Both the position numbers and the translations under genes were made by a program. A stretch of 64,000 bases of DNA from Punica granatum (lineage: Eukaryota; Streptophyta; Magnoliopsida; Myrtales; Lythraceae): positions 37,893,538 to 37,957,537 of the forward strand of contig NC_045127.1 in the NCBI RefSeq assembly GCF_007655135.1. The letters are read 5' to 3'. The notes below the pieces were generated by a model. The model saw only the letters and a program-made list of their open reading frames with translations, did no database searches and was not told the origin of the DNA. Position 1 is the stretch's first letter; every line of letters begins with the position of its first letter. Positions 46,985 to 57,424 of this stretch are shown piece by piece.

Positions 46985-47150
46985 GAGCCTGCTAGGTCGA
47001 AAACCCTCTTTCGGGGGCAGCCTAGACAAAAGTTAGGGCAAAAGAGAGGCACGATCAGAAACCCATTGGGGCGGTCATGGCAAAATGAGAGTTCTTTCCT
47101 TTTAGGTTGATAGGTGCGGCCCCGAAGTGGGTGATCGTAGCAAAAGGAGA
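46985..47150 (+). other. Hairpin array in element E
   Basis: Same order as C: ctaggtcg..cagcctag, cacgatca..cggtcatgg, gtgcggcc..gatcgtagc, each near a CAAAA block (acaaaag, gcaaaatgag, gcaaaaggag). Pairing is weaker than in C, with mismatches. Confidence 0.5.
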
Positions 47151-48061
47151 GTCAAATGAGAGAAAGACAAAAGGCTGACTCCCTGGCCCGTCACACATCG
47201 TGCCAATTAGGGATCTCCAAGGGAAGTGGCCAGGTTATCTTCTCCAACCCAATCCTCGATTGGTTCTCTTGCACTGCTCAACCGTCCAACACGGATTCTT
47301 TCTCAAGCGCAGTGAGTAACCAAGCACGCCATTCAAGCGGTTTGGGACAGCCTACACAACAACAAGACAGAAAGGAGGGGGGTACATCTCGCTGCAGGCG
47401 TGAACCCGTGTATCCTTTTAGCCTAGGGCAACGTGCTTCCCAAGCTTTCTCTTTCCCTTTCGTCTTTGCATAACTCCAAATGGGTCACAGCCACCCTTCA
47501 ATCGGCTACCACAAAGCCGAAATCCCAGACATTCCCTTCCGGGGTCTAGTCATAGCATTCTGGAAATGATCAAACCGACGTCTGACCAATTCTGAATAGA
47601 AATTCCCATGCGGGTTACAAATGTAGTCGCCCTACGGCATCTGGATGATAAGGGTCCAAAGCCAACGGGCGTGTCGAACAAACGATAGAACTGCTAGGGC
47701 ATCATCGGTGAAGTCTCGATATGCCCATGCATGGCTAACGAGAGTCCCTAGAGGCCTCGTATCTAGACCTCCGAGAACAGGACCCACTTGCAATGTCAAA
47801 GCAAAATTTGTCATGGGTCACTTAGGTGACCCGAAACCGAAGATCTGCGTATTGTAACGACATTTTCCTGCTTACCCGTGTCTATCTTGTGTTAGTATTT
47901 CTCACGTGATTTACTAGTAATGCCAGGATCACAGGTACTATAAGCGGCAAGAACTACAGCAGACTATGATCCCCTACCCAATGGGGTACGTAAGCGCTCC
48001 TCCCCAGAGCTCGAGTCTTGCAGTAGCAAAGCAGCCCTCTGGCAAAGCAATAAGCTACGCT

Positions 48062-48187
48062 AGTTTACCGGGCAAGCGCCCGTGCTTCTTGCAAATCTGC
48101 CGAGCAAGCACCCATGTGTCTTGCAAACTCGCTGGGCAAGCGCCCATGTGTCTTGCAAACTCGTTGGGCAAGCCCCCATGTTTCTTT
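48062..48187 (+). repeat. ~32-bp tandem repeat in element E
   Basis: Four units like cttgcaaactcgctgggcaa + gcgcccatgtgt. The motif is related to part of the 96-bp unit in C (gccgagcaagcgctcgtgc). Confidence 0.85.
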
Positions 48188-48189
48188 TG

Positions 48190-48405
48190 CAACACACTTT
48201 TCTTTAAGCTCTGCACTTTTCATTAAGCTCCGCACTTTTCATTAAGTTCCGCACTTTCAATTAAACACCATATTTTTGATTAAGCAACGCACCTTTTCTT
48301 TAAGCAAAGCATCACATTTTCATTAAACATTGCCCTTTCATTAAACACCGCATTTCTGATTAAACAAAGCATTTTCGATCAATTGAGCATTTTTCTTTAT
48401 ACACG
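48190..48405 (+). repeat. ~21-bp degenerate tandem repeat in element E
   Basis: About nine units like gcacttttcattaagctcc, drifting to gcatttctgattaaacaaa. Related to the tgcactttcattagcg part of the 56-bp unit of C. Confidence 0.78.
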
Positions 48406-48550
48406 CACTTCTTGTTCCCTGCAAAACTTATTCATATCTCATTCTGCTTCTATTATCTTAGGTACAATATTTCTCACATATCCAAAACAAGAGGGAGAAA
48501 TATTGGCTACCAGATTGGTCATTACTATCAAACTGGGGTGCTTTTGAAAG

Positions 48551-48598
48551 TCTTTGGCTGCATCCTCTACTCGAGCACGCAGTCAAAGAGGGGCAAAC
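48551..48598 (+). promoter_or_regulatory. Polypurine tract and overlapping hairpin of element E
   Basis: PPT AAAGAGGGGCAAAC (48585-48598) next to the LTR start. The 11-bp stem is 48551-48561 with 48579-48589 (TCTTTGGCTGC / GCAGTCAAAGA, one G-U), loop 17 nt. Confidence 0.75.
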
Positions 48599-49751
48599 TA
48601 TCAATACCCTATTTTGGCTCACCAGTTCATACAATGTCCATCAGCAATGATTCAGGCCATAACTTGAGCATCAATACAGAAGAGGGCTCGACAGAGCAGC
48701 AAATTGCTCTTCATCCTCAAGTCAACAGAAACAAGCAGATGATTCAAGCATATGACAAAATAACATACAAAATAATCCAGCAACATACAGAGCAAACAAG
48801 GAGCCCAGACACCATCCAAACCGGTGTTTTCAAAATACATCGCTGACAGTGTTATTTTCTGCAGGTTCACTTGATCATAAAAAAAAATCCAATATTGGAC
48901 TCCAAAAATCCCTTGCAGTGCCAAACAGATAAAAAGTGTCTTTAAACACATTTCGTAGATCATCTACTCTATACAAAGCAATTTTCTGAATACAAAAAAC
49001 TTTTCAAGGGAAGTCTAAAAACGCCGGTTCATCAAAGAAAAGTTAATGCTCGATGTCATATGCAGTTACATCCAACAATTATACAGAACATAAACATTGC
49101 TTCTGATTGTCTCTTGAAAGTCACACAGACTCCTCGAATGACTCCCAACTAACAGAACAAGCATACCTTTCAACGGAAAATCATATCCGGAGATTGGTCT
49201 GACGGATCATCAGCAAACCAAGTTAGCCATGCATTACCCCGAAAACTACAGCGAACATACACAATTGGGCAAATTAGACTGCAATATCCTTTTAGTTTCC
49301 TGAATGACATCTGAGGAGCAGAAAAGGCTGTTTTCAACCAAAATTCATAATCGGAGGTCCTTTTCACGGAAACTTGACGCTAGATGGTTGGCCAACCCAG
49401 TGCCGCTTATCCCAACGCTCAATGTGAAATCCTCAGACGGAATCTCACAATCCATCTAGGCCCTCAAAACAGTGCTTTTAGGGTTTCAGATGCACTTTTT
49501 CAATCCTTCGGGGTCTATTATCAACGAATAGAAATCGCAGTGATCTCCGGATCATCCAAGCAACCCAGAAAGCATTCTGAGAAATCCGGCTTCGGACTCC
49601 TAGGACGTCTTCGGCTTCACATTTGCAATACCGGCTTAAGGGTCAACTATTCATTCTGATTGACAATGCACGTCAAAACGACCAATACGGAATGCAGACA
49701 TGAGATACGCATTCAGAAACGGCTAATTTTCCTATGATTGCTTGAAATGAG
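48599..49751 (+). repeat. 3' LTR of element E, 5' fragment
   Basis: Starts TATCAATACCCTATTTTGGC, a mutated form of TGTCAGCACCCCATTTTGGC, and runs parallel to the first ~1.15 kb of the A and C LTRs (ttcatacaatgtccatcagcaatga, ctatacaaagcaattttctg). Cut by B's LTR at 49752; the remainder should lie after B's 3' end. Confidence 0.83.
49747..49751 (+). repeat. Predicted target site duplication of element B
   Basis: atgag directly before TGTCAGC; the other copy is outside the window, so untested. Confidence 0.45.
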
Positions 49752-52700
49752 TGTCAGCACCCCATTTTGGCCCACCGGCTTCCTACGCGAGAATCTCTGA
49801 CCAAAGCCCGGGTTACTATTCAGCACCCGACGATCAGAGGCGAATATGCGGGCACAGAGACATGAATTACAGGAGAAAAGCAGGGTGCACTAAAAAGGCA
49901 GAGGAAAGCCGTTAAAAGAACAGACAAACGAGGAATCCCGAAAACAGCGGAGCCGGCACTATGGCACTATTCATCATCGAATCACTGAAACATCGAAAGG
50001 TACCCAATATGGGACTCTAAAAATCCCTCTCAGTGCCAAAATGACCAACGACACGTCTGGGCGCGATCCGGGGGCACCCCGCGTAAGCCGGGACCCCCCC
50101 CCCCCGATCTCTCACGGACGCCTTTTCTAACAGGGCACCTGGGGCCCGATCCACTGACAAGTAAATGGCACCCCAATACGGGCCTACAGGCACCCAGGGA
50201 CCACTGGGGTCATGGAAAAAGCTTCAGACGACCTTTCGGAACTCTACAGGATTTCCCGAGGGATGTTTCAGTGGTATCAAATGCCTTTCGGCGAGCCTCC
50301 GGGGCATGATCACGATGAACAGAGATCACAGCGGTCCTCGAACACCTCAAGACATTCGGGGAACACTGAGAAAGCCCCGGTCACAAGTCCCCAGGTATTC
50401 CCGGGACAACGGTCTTCGGTCGAGGACGACGAGCCAACGATCCCACACGAGGCAAAAGGGTCATCGAAACAAACATTAAGATACACAAAGGGCAATCGGA
50501 GACCGGGGACGCTCAACTCCACTTCGAATGTCCGAACATGGCAAAACCGATTCTCGAGGCGCCGAGTCGCCCGAACATTCGTTCACGCGACGTATGGCGA
50601 TATTAGGCTCATTCAAATCCTCTTCGTTCAAGCATTCCAAATCTATAAATTAATTGGACATCGGAGATCGGACGCGCGTTCAATCGAGTCTCAAGCTTTT
50701 TCCGGCTTTTCTCTTAATCGAACGGGACCCACAGCTCAGCCAAGCCAAGCCACCAAGCCGCGGCTCAACCCCAAGCCACGGCTCAATCCCTCAAGCCGCG
50801 GCTCAGCCGCAATTAGCCTCGGCTCACCCCTTGGCCGGCGGCTCAACCCCTCTCCTCTTCCCTCCACCACACAATTCAAATTGCTCTTACACACACTCAC
50901 ATCCATCATCTCCCATCAACTTTCCCTAACTTCCCCTACACTCAACATGACCATTTCCCCATCCTAATCTCCCTCCAAAATTTGGCAGCCACCCTAAGCC
51001 CCCTCTAACCGCACTTAGCTTCTCCTAATCGAGCCATTAGCCTAGCATATAAAGCCCCATTCATCATTAAGCTTAATCACTTCGCCATTCTCCTTCTCTC
51101 TCAAGCCAATCTCTCTCCAAAATCCTCTCAAACTCCAGCCCACTCCCACACATTCGTCCAGCCCGTACCAAGGCCAAAACCGGCCGAAATCATCGGAAAA
51201 CCACCCGGTATTCCGGTAACCACCCGACCCGACTTAAACCAAAAATCACCAAACCCCCTAGCCTATATATTTTCCACCCCCTAAGTCCATTTTCGGGCTT
51301 AGATTTTCCATTTGAAGCCTCCAACATCACGTTTTGGTCACACAAAGAATCGGGTCCCTAGACGCTAGCCGGGTGCAACCGTGCCTTAACGACGTGCCAT
51401 TTCGCTCCACGACTTTGCCGAGTCGTGCCATCACATTCCAAGGGTTCCTCACAACCCTCACCCTCCCCCGTGAAGAAGTGGTCACGATCCGAGGGCCGAT
51501 CCACCGTGCACAACTACCGTTTCATCGTTTTTCTCTTACCGGGTTCTTTGTGTTCATACCGAACTTCCTCTCACTGTTTCGGGTTCATCCAGGGCTTGGC
51601 ACGTTCGGGTCGGTCCACGGTCGTCTAGATCTGCCCCTTAGGAGTCCAAGGAGCCCGACCTCGCACTGTGCCGTGACCGGAGCAAGCGTGCCGACCCATT
51701 TTCCTCGAGCTGCCGCGACTGCCTACCTCTCGGGTCATCCACCCGTAGCCCTCAACCCGAGTCTCGCGACTCCCACGACCGCTTCCCCGACTCTTTTCCT
51801 CTTGTAACGAGGCTAGGTAACATCCCTTTATAACCTAGAGAAGTTAGGATCTTCGATCTTTACTTGTATGTAGTGTTTATGCGTTTTAAAGGATCGGAAT
51901 GCATGAAAGGTTGCGTTTTTTTTTTCTTTCTTTCGGATCCATGCTCCCATGCACGCCATACATCATCGCACGTACACTTCTTTTATTATTCACGTCCATA
52001 CATCGTGTTGACATGCATGTATAATGTTAGGAGGGTCGGATCCGAGTGGAGGAGATTGGCATGGACTCAAGGAGGCCCTAGAGCCTGTCGGCCGAACCTC
52101 ACGAAGGAGGGCCGTGAGCCTCTTCGGCCCCCTAGGGTCCACGACCCTCTCCTCTTCCCGGATTAAGCCCTCTCTAGGTGTGGGAAGTCTTCAATCGTGG
52201 CTAAGAAGTGGTTAAACGAAAGGAGGTGGCTCGAATCCGGGTGAAAGAGACTCCCTAGGCCACGATGGAGCCATGGGACTCACGGCTGAGTCTCAAGGGA
52301 GAGACCCGTGAGCCCCCTTGGCTTGTCCGGGGTTAGGGCGGTCTCTTTTCCCTCGAAGTGAGTCGACTCCTACATATCTTTACCCTTACTCGCACGTAGC
52401 ACGTTATGCATGACGGGAAAAAAATCCGAATCGGGGCCGGAGAAATCCTCCCGACCCGTGTGAGTCATGGAAGCTCACGGCCACCCTCGATGGATGTGGC
52501 CGAGAGCTTCCTTGGAGCACACGAGTCCGGGAAGTTTTCTTCCGCTTCGAGACGGACCGATTCCCGTGTTTTATCCATCTCATTATTATTCGAGTCGATG
52601 CCGTCTTGTTGTTTCTGCTTAAATGCTTCATTCGCGCGTGTTTGTATAATGTTTTTTTTTTCTTGGATATCTCATTTGTTTACTCGTAAATCGTGGTCGT

Positions 52701-54989
52701 ATCGATGTTAATCTAGCGAAATATGTGTTATTCTCATGTGTGTGTTATTTGTTGCATGCAAAGGGGCGGTTAGGAACGACGTGAAAGACCCACCGAACCT
52801 CGAATCGGGTCAAGGAATATTCGGCCACTCACCCATGAGAGGTGGCCGAATCATCCGTGACCTCTTTGGAGTCTCGATTGGTCTCCCCGTCCTTCCGAGG
52901 CCGATCCTTGGAATTGTTCGTAAATATATTTCCGTTTAATCGTTGTCCACGCGTTCATTACTTATTAGAACATGTTAGATCCAAATATCCCCCGTCAAAA
53001 CCGTAACCGCAACATGGAACAATAAATATCGAAGAATCCCACCAACGGGTTAAACTGGACGTATCATTCGGCTAATTAAAACACTTGGACTAAACAATTG
53101 GGCAAATTGATTATTAATTCATAAACGCATCGATAGTTCACAGAATGGCGGGAATGCCCTTTTCCTTAAAAAGAACTCACGATTTCAAAGCACCGAGGCG
53201 TGCAACAAGACTAGAATCGACGTCTAACGAGTACTCGCGAGCTACGACATGAGTCCGGGCCCGATTTGAGGCGGCTTGAGTCGAGACGTGCGAGTCCTCC
53301 TTAGACTCCTTCGTGTCACACGATCCTCAATTTGTACATGAACATCACACATCTTACTATCCAAGGGCATAATCGTCATTCCGTGACCCACCGATACCCT
53401 AGGCTTTAGGGAGTTGGAAACACCTAGAACTATGAATTAGAAAGGGCAACCCGTTCGGGTACGAGTTTCATTCGCACAACCCATTTTCGTTCGTTTTCGG
53501 TGTTTTTTTCTTCCTATCGTAGATTCGGTGGGGAGCATCTTATTTCAGTTACAAAACACGAAAAACCGGATTAATCACACATTTGGCTTAATCAAATACT
53601 AGATAATGGATAGGCGGAATGATAGATTCCAATCTAGAGTCAAAACTCGAGTTTGGCTAATTCGGTGAAACCGCAGTGTCACCTCACTGAATAAGAGTCT
53701 TAAAACAAACACACACATGTAATTGGCTTAGAACCCTATTCTAACTCACCACCTATGTTTGCCCAGGTTAGATACATTGTTTGCTAACCAACCCCGGTTA
53801 ATAACTGATTAAATCATGTACATTCGGCCTAATATACAACTTGTCTGTATTCACCGATACCTATCAGTTGTTGTCTGTATTTCATTAGTTTTATCAGTTT
53901 TCTTCTGTTTTATTCTTGCTTTTGCTTATTTGTCGCGATTCGGGCCTGAACCTATAGATTACGTGTTGCACGGGGTCCAACGTCCCGGACTATTGAACAC
54001 AAGGTCCAACGCCTCCTATTTCACTGAGCGCGTGCAACCCGAGTGCGGAATGGGATCTAGCCTCGATTCACCGTCATACTCCAAATATGGCCTATGTGGA
54101 AGGCAATTTGGATTGGATGCGTGAAACGGGTTTAGATATCACCCGGGAGCTCGATCGGTTCAACGGTTACAGTGGGAATCAACCGGTTCCCCTGCAAACC
54201 GTTGGAACGATCGGACCCGACCCCCGGCTCCTTGAGCCCGCGTTGTCTTAATTTACTTATCGGTTATTCAAAATACACGGAGAGCTGGAGTGGAATATTG
54301 GCCCAATGCAAACCGATCGGGATCCATTTACTTATCCAGTTACACTTTGTAATTATTCGAGAGAACATTGTGAGGATTTTATCTGTACACTCATTCATTC
54401 ATTTGTAAGGATCCCCGATCGGCAAGCGAGAGATCCGATTGTCGAACCGGTCAAGTCGGTCTATTGTTACCAAGAGATGAGTAAGCTCGAATACTCGCGG
54501 TTTCGGTTCGCGTAGGGAATCGACCATCACGGTTCGATGAACTGTAACGCTAAGATAGTGAACCGTTTCCTTGACGCACAAGCCTACTCATCTTTCGGAT
54601 TCTTGGCCTAACTTGATCAATTCATCGACTTTACGGTGTCAAAACGGGCGAGTCAAGTGCAACCCTAAATCACGCGGTAAATAAACAAAACGGCAAGCCT
54701 AGCAAACTGGAGTACCGAAAGAGCGTGCGGGATATAGGCCCGCACGTAATAGAACCTCCGAATTCGAAATTTTCGGTTCCGCATGACCATTGCCTTAGCA
54801 TTTAGGTGTACCCCGTACCCCTAGACCCGGGCGACTCAACGGCCCTCGACCTACGGGTCGTAAACAGTAAGTGGCGACTCCTTCTCACGGGTGTCCGTCG
54901 CGCGTCCCCCGGAAGGTGGACACTCCCAAGCCGCGTTGCATAGGCTTCGCGCATGCGTGCTCCGACGAGATTAAATTCAGGTGCGCACG
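49752..54989 (+). repeat. 5' LTR of element B (5238 bp)
   Basis: Begins TGTCAGCACCCCATTTTGG; ends ..gtgcgcacg followed by gct and the PBS. Alignment with the C and D ends shows the terminal CA mutated to CG. It belongs to the subfamily of D and G. It contains a C-run (50094-50105), an aagccgcggctc-rich stretch (50735-50850) and a TATA box at 51048. Confidence 0.9.
51048..51054 (+). promoter_or_regulatory. TATA box in B LTR
   Basis: gcaTATAAAGcccc is a good plant TATA context; a transcription start ~30 bp downstream, near 51080, is inferred. Confidence 0.6.
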
Positions 54990-54992
54990 GCT

Positions 54993-55010
54993 TGGCGACT
55001 CCACTGGGGA
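54993..55010 (+). promoter_or_regulatory. Primer binding site of element B (tRNA-Arg)
   Basis: TGGCGACTCCACTGGGGA, identical to that of C and 3 nt after the LTR end. Confidence 0.87.
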
Positions 55011-55609
55011 CATATTTAGAGGGTTCGGGCTCGATTCCGTTTGCTTGCTTGCATGTTTATTTACCGCTTTCTGTACATTTATTTTCAAGCACATTTATTG
55101 CTTGCATTTGCATCGCATCATTCTAGCGGGTTCTTAGGTACCTTGTCCGAAATCCCACGGGCACCAAGATAGGAAGCTAGGTTAGTCAGAGGCTCCGAGT
55201 AAGGGAACGGATCGAGTCGGCTACGCCACCGAACCGGCCCCCAAAGATCCTCACTCGATTTCAAGGAATTCACACCCTTGTATCGGGAGCCCCCATCCCT
55301 AGTTAGTGGTTATCCCAGTAGCGTCGAAAACCATGCATACACAGGGACCGTCATGCTGGACCCATCTTTGCCTTCCTGCCGTCAACAGACCCAAACGTCG
55401 AGTCTTTGAGTCAGCCCGTAGTTTCTCTTTAGGACGGGCATTTTGTTGTTTTGTAAGAAAGAGTGATGTACACTGTAAAGAACACGACTATAGTTTATCT
55501 TTTCGCACTGCATGCATTATTTCCGAAAAAAAAAACTTAAAAAACTTAGGGCATTACATTGATTTGATTCTTGAGGCGTTAAGCCGACATCTCCTCCATC
55601 TAGGTAAGG
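55011..55609 (+). other. Untranslated leader of element B
   Basis: About 600 nt without convincing coding sequence. Inverted repeat at 55254-55287 matches the leader hairpin of C, with G-U substitutions in the lower stem. Just before the ORF1 ATG stands ctAG|GTAAGG (GT at 55604-55605), a strong splice donor match. Confidence 0.72.
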
Positions 55610-57109
55610 ATGGACCGCCCGGCTCCCGGTCTCAGACTCGAAGCAATCACACCACCAAGGCAAGATATCATGCGCATCTGGAGGACTCTCCGACCAGTAG
55701 ATCACGCCTACATTCAGGGCATCATCGGAGATATGGTCATGTTCACGGAAACTCCGGTGGATTGGATCTTCTTGAGGACCGCCATGGAGTTTTGGGACCC
55801 CGAACATGCAGTATTCAACTTCCAAGGGACGGAGTTGGCGCCCACAATCGAAGAGTACACGGCGCTCATCCAGAGGTCCACGCCCACGACCCAAAGCATC
55901 TTTGTGCCCAACCCATTCGCGACCATTCGGAGTCAGCTCTCCAACCTCCTCGGCATACCCACCCTAGAAATCCACCAAGAGCTTCATCAAGGATGGGACC
56001 ACAGCATTACGATCGCATGGCTCTCCGATTGGATGCTCCTCCGCGCATTGACACCTTCGACGGCATCCTATCAGTGCGACGCGTGTCACGGATTCCTGCT
56101 CTTGGTCTTCGGCACCCTCTTGTTCCCATACTCGCCGAACCTCGTTAACGGGGCTATAGCCCAAGTCGTCCTCCAAGCGGTGGGAGGCCATAGCTACGTG
56201 GAGGCCTTGTTAGCCGAGACCGTTCGGTCTCTAGACTATGTTAGAGAGGTTCGGCGCGGCAGGATGAGAGGATCCTCGCACCTACTGCAGATTTGGCTTC
56301 TCGCGCATGTCCGCCCCTTTTGCTCTTCACATCCATTCTCTTACATCACTGACGAGCGTTCGCTGATCGAGCGCCTGGTACCGGTCATCCCGCCTCCCGA
56401 GCACAGCTTCTCAGAGTGGAGGCACTTTTGGCACGGATTGACACCCGCACGGTTTTTGTGGGTTGCTCGATGGAATCCCGGCGGCCCCATGATCACGGGA
56501 TGTCCCGGAATTGTGGGAATCCCTCTTCTTAGCCACTTGGGGAGCACGCTCGTATTCCCCGGCCGGGTAATCAGACAACTCGGCGGCTTACAGGACATTC
56601 CCGCCGCGGCGGACCGCCTACCCTACCTCATCCAGTGGGCCGACTCTACATCCACGGCCCCCGCGAGATTCCTACAAATTCGGGAGATCCACCGCCAACG
56701 GGACGCTAGCACCATACAGCGTCTGTACTTCCCCGAGCACCCCACCAACGAAGAGCGAGCATTCTCCGCCACATCAGCATACGTGGCCCAGTTCTATCCG
56801 CAGGGATCGACATCGTCGCAACGGTCCCAAGACACCCCGGCTCCCCGAGCCGCACCTACCCCCGCTCCCGAAGCCGAAAGCTCCGCCCAAGCGGCTATGC
56901 GCGCAGAGCTACGGGCCATCAGGGAAGAGCGAGATAGGCTTCGTTGCGAGCTCGCCGATTCTCGCGCGGAGGTCGCGGACTACAGGGAGCTCCAGACGGA
57001 GTTAGCTCGAGCACGAGCCCGAGTCGCGCACTTAGACAGGGAGGTGGCCCCCTTGACCGCGAGGTTGGACCGAGTGCGTGCAAGGGCGCGCGAGATCTCT
57101 CACCCCTAG
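55610..57109 (+). CDS. ORF1 protein of Ogre-like element B, intact, 499 aa
   Basis: The ATG at 55610 (aaggATGG, good context) matches the start in A. Residues 1-330 form a compact domain with many Trp and aromatic residues (IMRIWRTLRPVDHAYI, WDPEHAVFNFQG, PTIEEYTALIQR, DACHGFLLLVFGTLLFP, HLLQIWLLAHVRPFC, WNPGGPMITGCPGI). Residues ~395-425 are Pro/Ala-rich; ~425-497 are a charged coiled coil (ELRAIREERDRLRCEL). No signal peptide, membrane segment or enzyme motif is visible. It resembles a transposon-associated plant domain that I remember as DUF7745-like. Position before gag is a hallmark of Ogre; the function there is not established. It is the only uninterrupted gene in the window. Confidence 0.88.
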   Translation: MDRPAPGLRLEAITPPRQDIMRIWRTLRPVDHAYIQGIIGDMVMFTETPVDWIFLRTAMEFWDPEHAVFNFQGTELAPTIEEYTALIQRSTPTTQSIFVPNPFATIRSQLSNLLGIPTLEIHQELHQGWDHSITIAWLSDWMLLRALTPSTASYQCDACHGFLLLVFGTLLFPYSPNLVNGAIAQVVLQAVGGHSYVEALLAETVRSLDYVREVRRGRMRGSSHLLQIWLLAHVRPFCSSHPFSYITDERSLIERLVPVIPPPEHSFSEWRHFWHGLTPARFLWVARWNPGGPMITGCPGIVGIPLLSHLGSTLVFPGRVIRQLGGLQDIPAAADRLPYLIQWADSTSTAPARFLQIREIHRQRDASTIQRLYFPEHPTNEERAFSATSAYVAQFYPQGSTSSQRSQDTPAPRAAPTPAPEAESSAQAAMRAELRAIREERDRLRCELADSRAEVADYRELQTELARARARVAHLDREVAPLTARLDRVRARAREISHP

Positions 57110-57424
57110 GATTAGCGCACGCGCCCATTTTTGCCCTCGCTCGGACCCACGCCACTCTCAATCGGCCACCGAGCGCAAAGGGATGTCGGCTTTACGTTTA
57201 TGTTCCTTTCCTTCCGTGCGATGTATTTTGTAAAAACTATGGAACTCGAACCAAACCAGTGTAATGACATTAGTATTTTGAAAGCTCATGCATCTCATAC
57301 ATCTTGTCCCTTTATTTATTCCGTACTCATCATTTTAAAATGTCGACGTTGCCCTTACACACTCTTGGAATCCAGGTGATCGCAACTGGCGTCGCACCGT
57401 TACCCGACTCGTCAACGACTCAGG
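57110..57424 (+). other. Element B ORF1-gag spacer
   Basis: 315 bp without a gene, conserved in A, D and (partly) C: aatgacattagtattttgaaagctcat. It includes a possible splice acceptor, cttggaatccAG|gtg, at 57374-57375, 49 bp before the gag ATG. Confidence 0.65.

Larger units (their letters stand above)
46156..48550 (+). other. Non-coding interior of element E
   Basis: No gene. Contains blocks shared with C (46160-46360; 46500-46780; 47150-47960), the hairpin array 46985-47150, and two tandem arrays near its 3' end. It carries neither the 110-bp nor the 56-bp repeat of C in the same form. Confidence 0.7.
46156..49751 (+). mobile_element. Element E: 5'-truncated Ogre derivative, interrupted by B
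   Basis: The sequence from 46156 is collinear with C's interior from ~36350 to the PPT, then an LTR begins at 48599. It lacks LTR, PBS and leader on its 5' side, where it is fused to D. Divergence from C is substantial, so it is older. Its LTR is cut at 49751 by insertion of B. Confidence 0.82.

Noticed and set aside
50212..50967. 251-codon open frame in the B LTR
   Set aside because: Within the LTR, low-complexity tail from aagcc-rich sequence, not kept in D's LTR.
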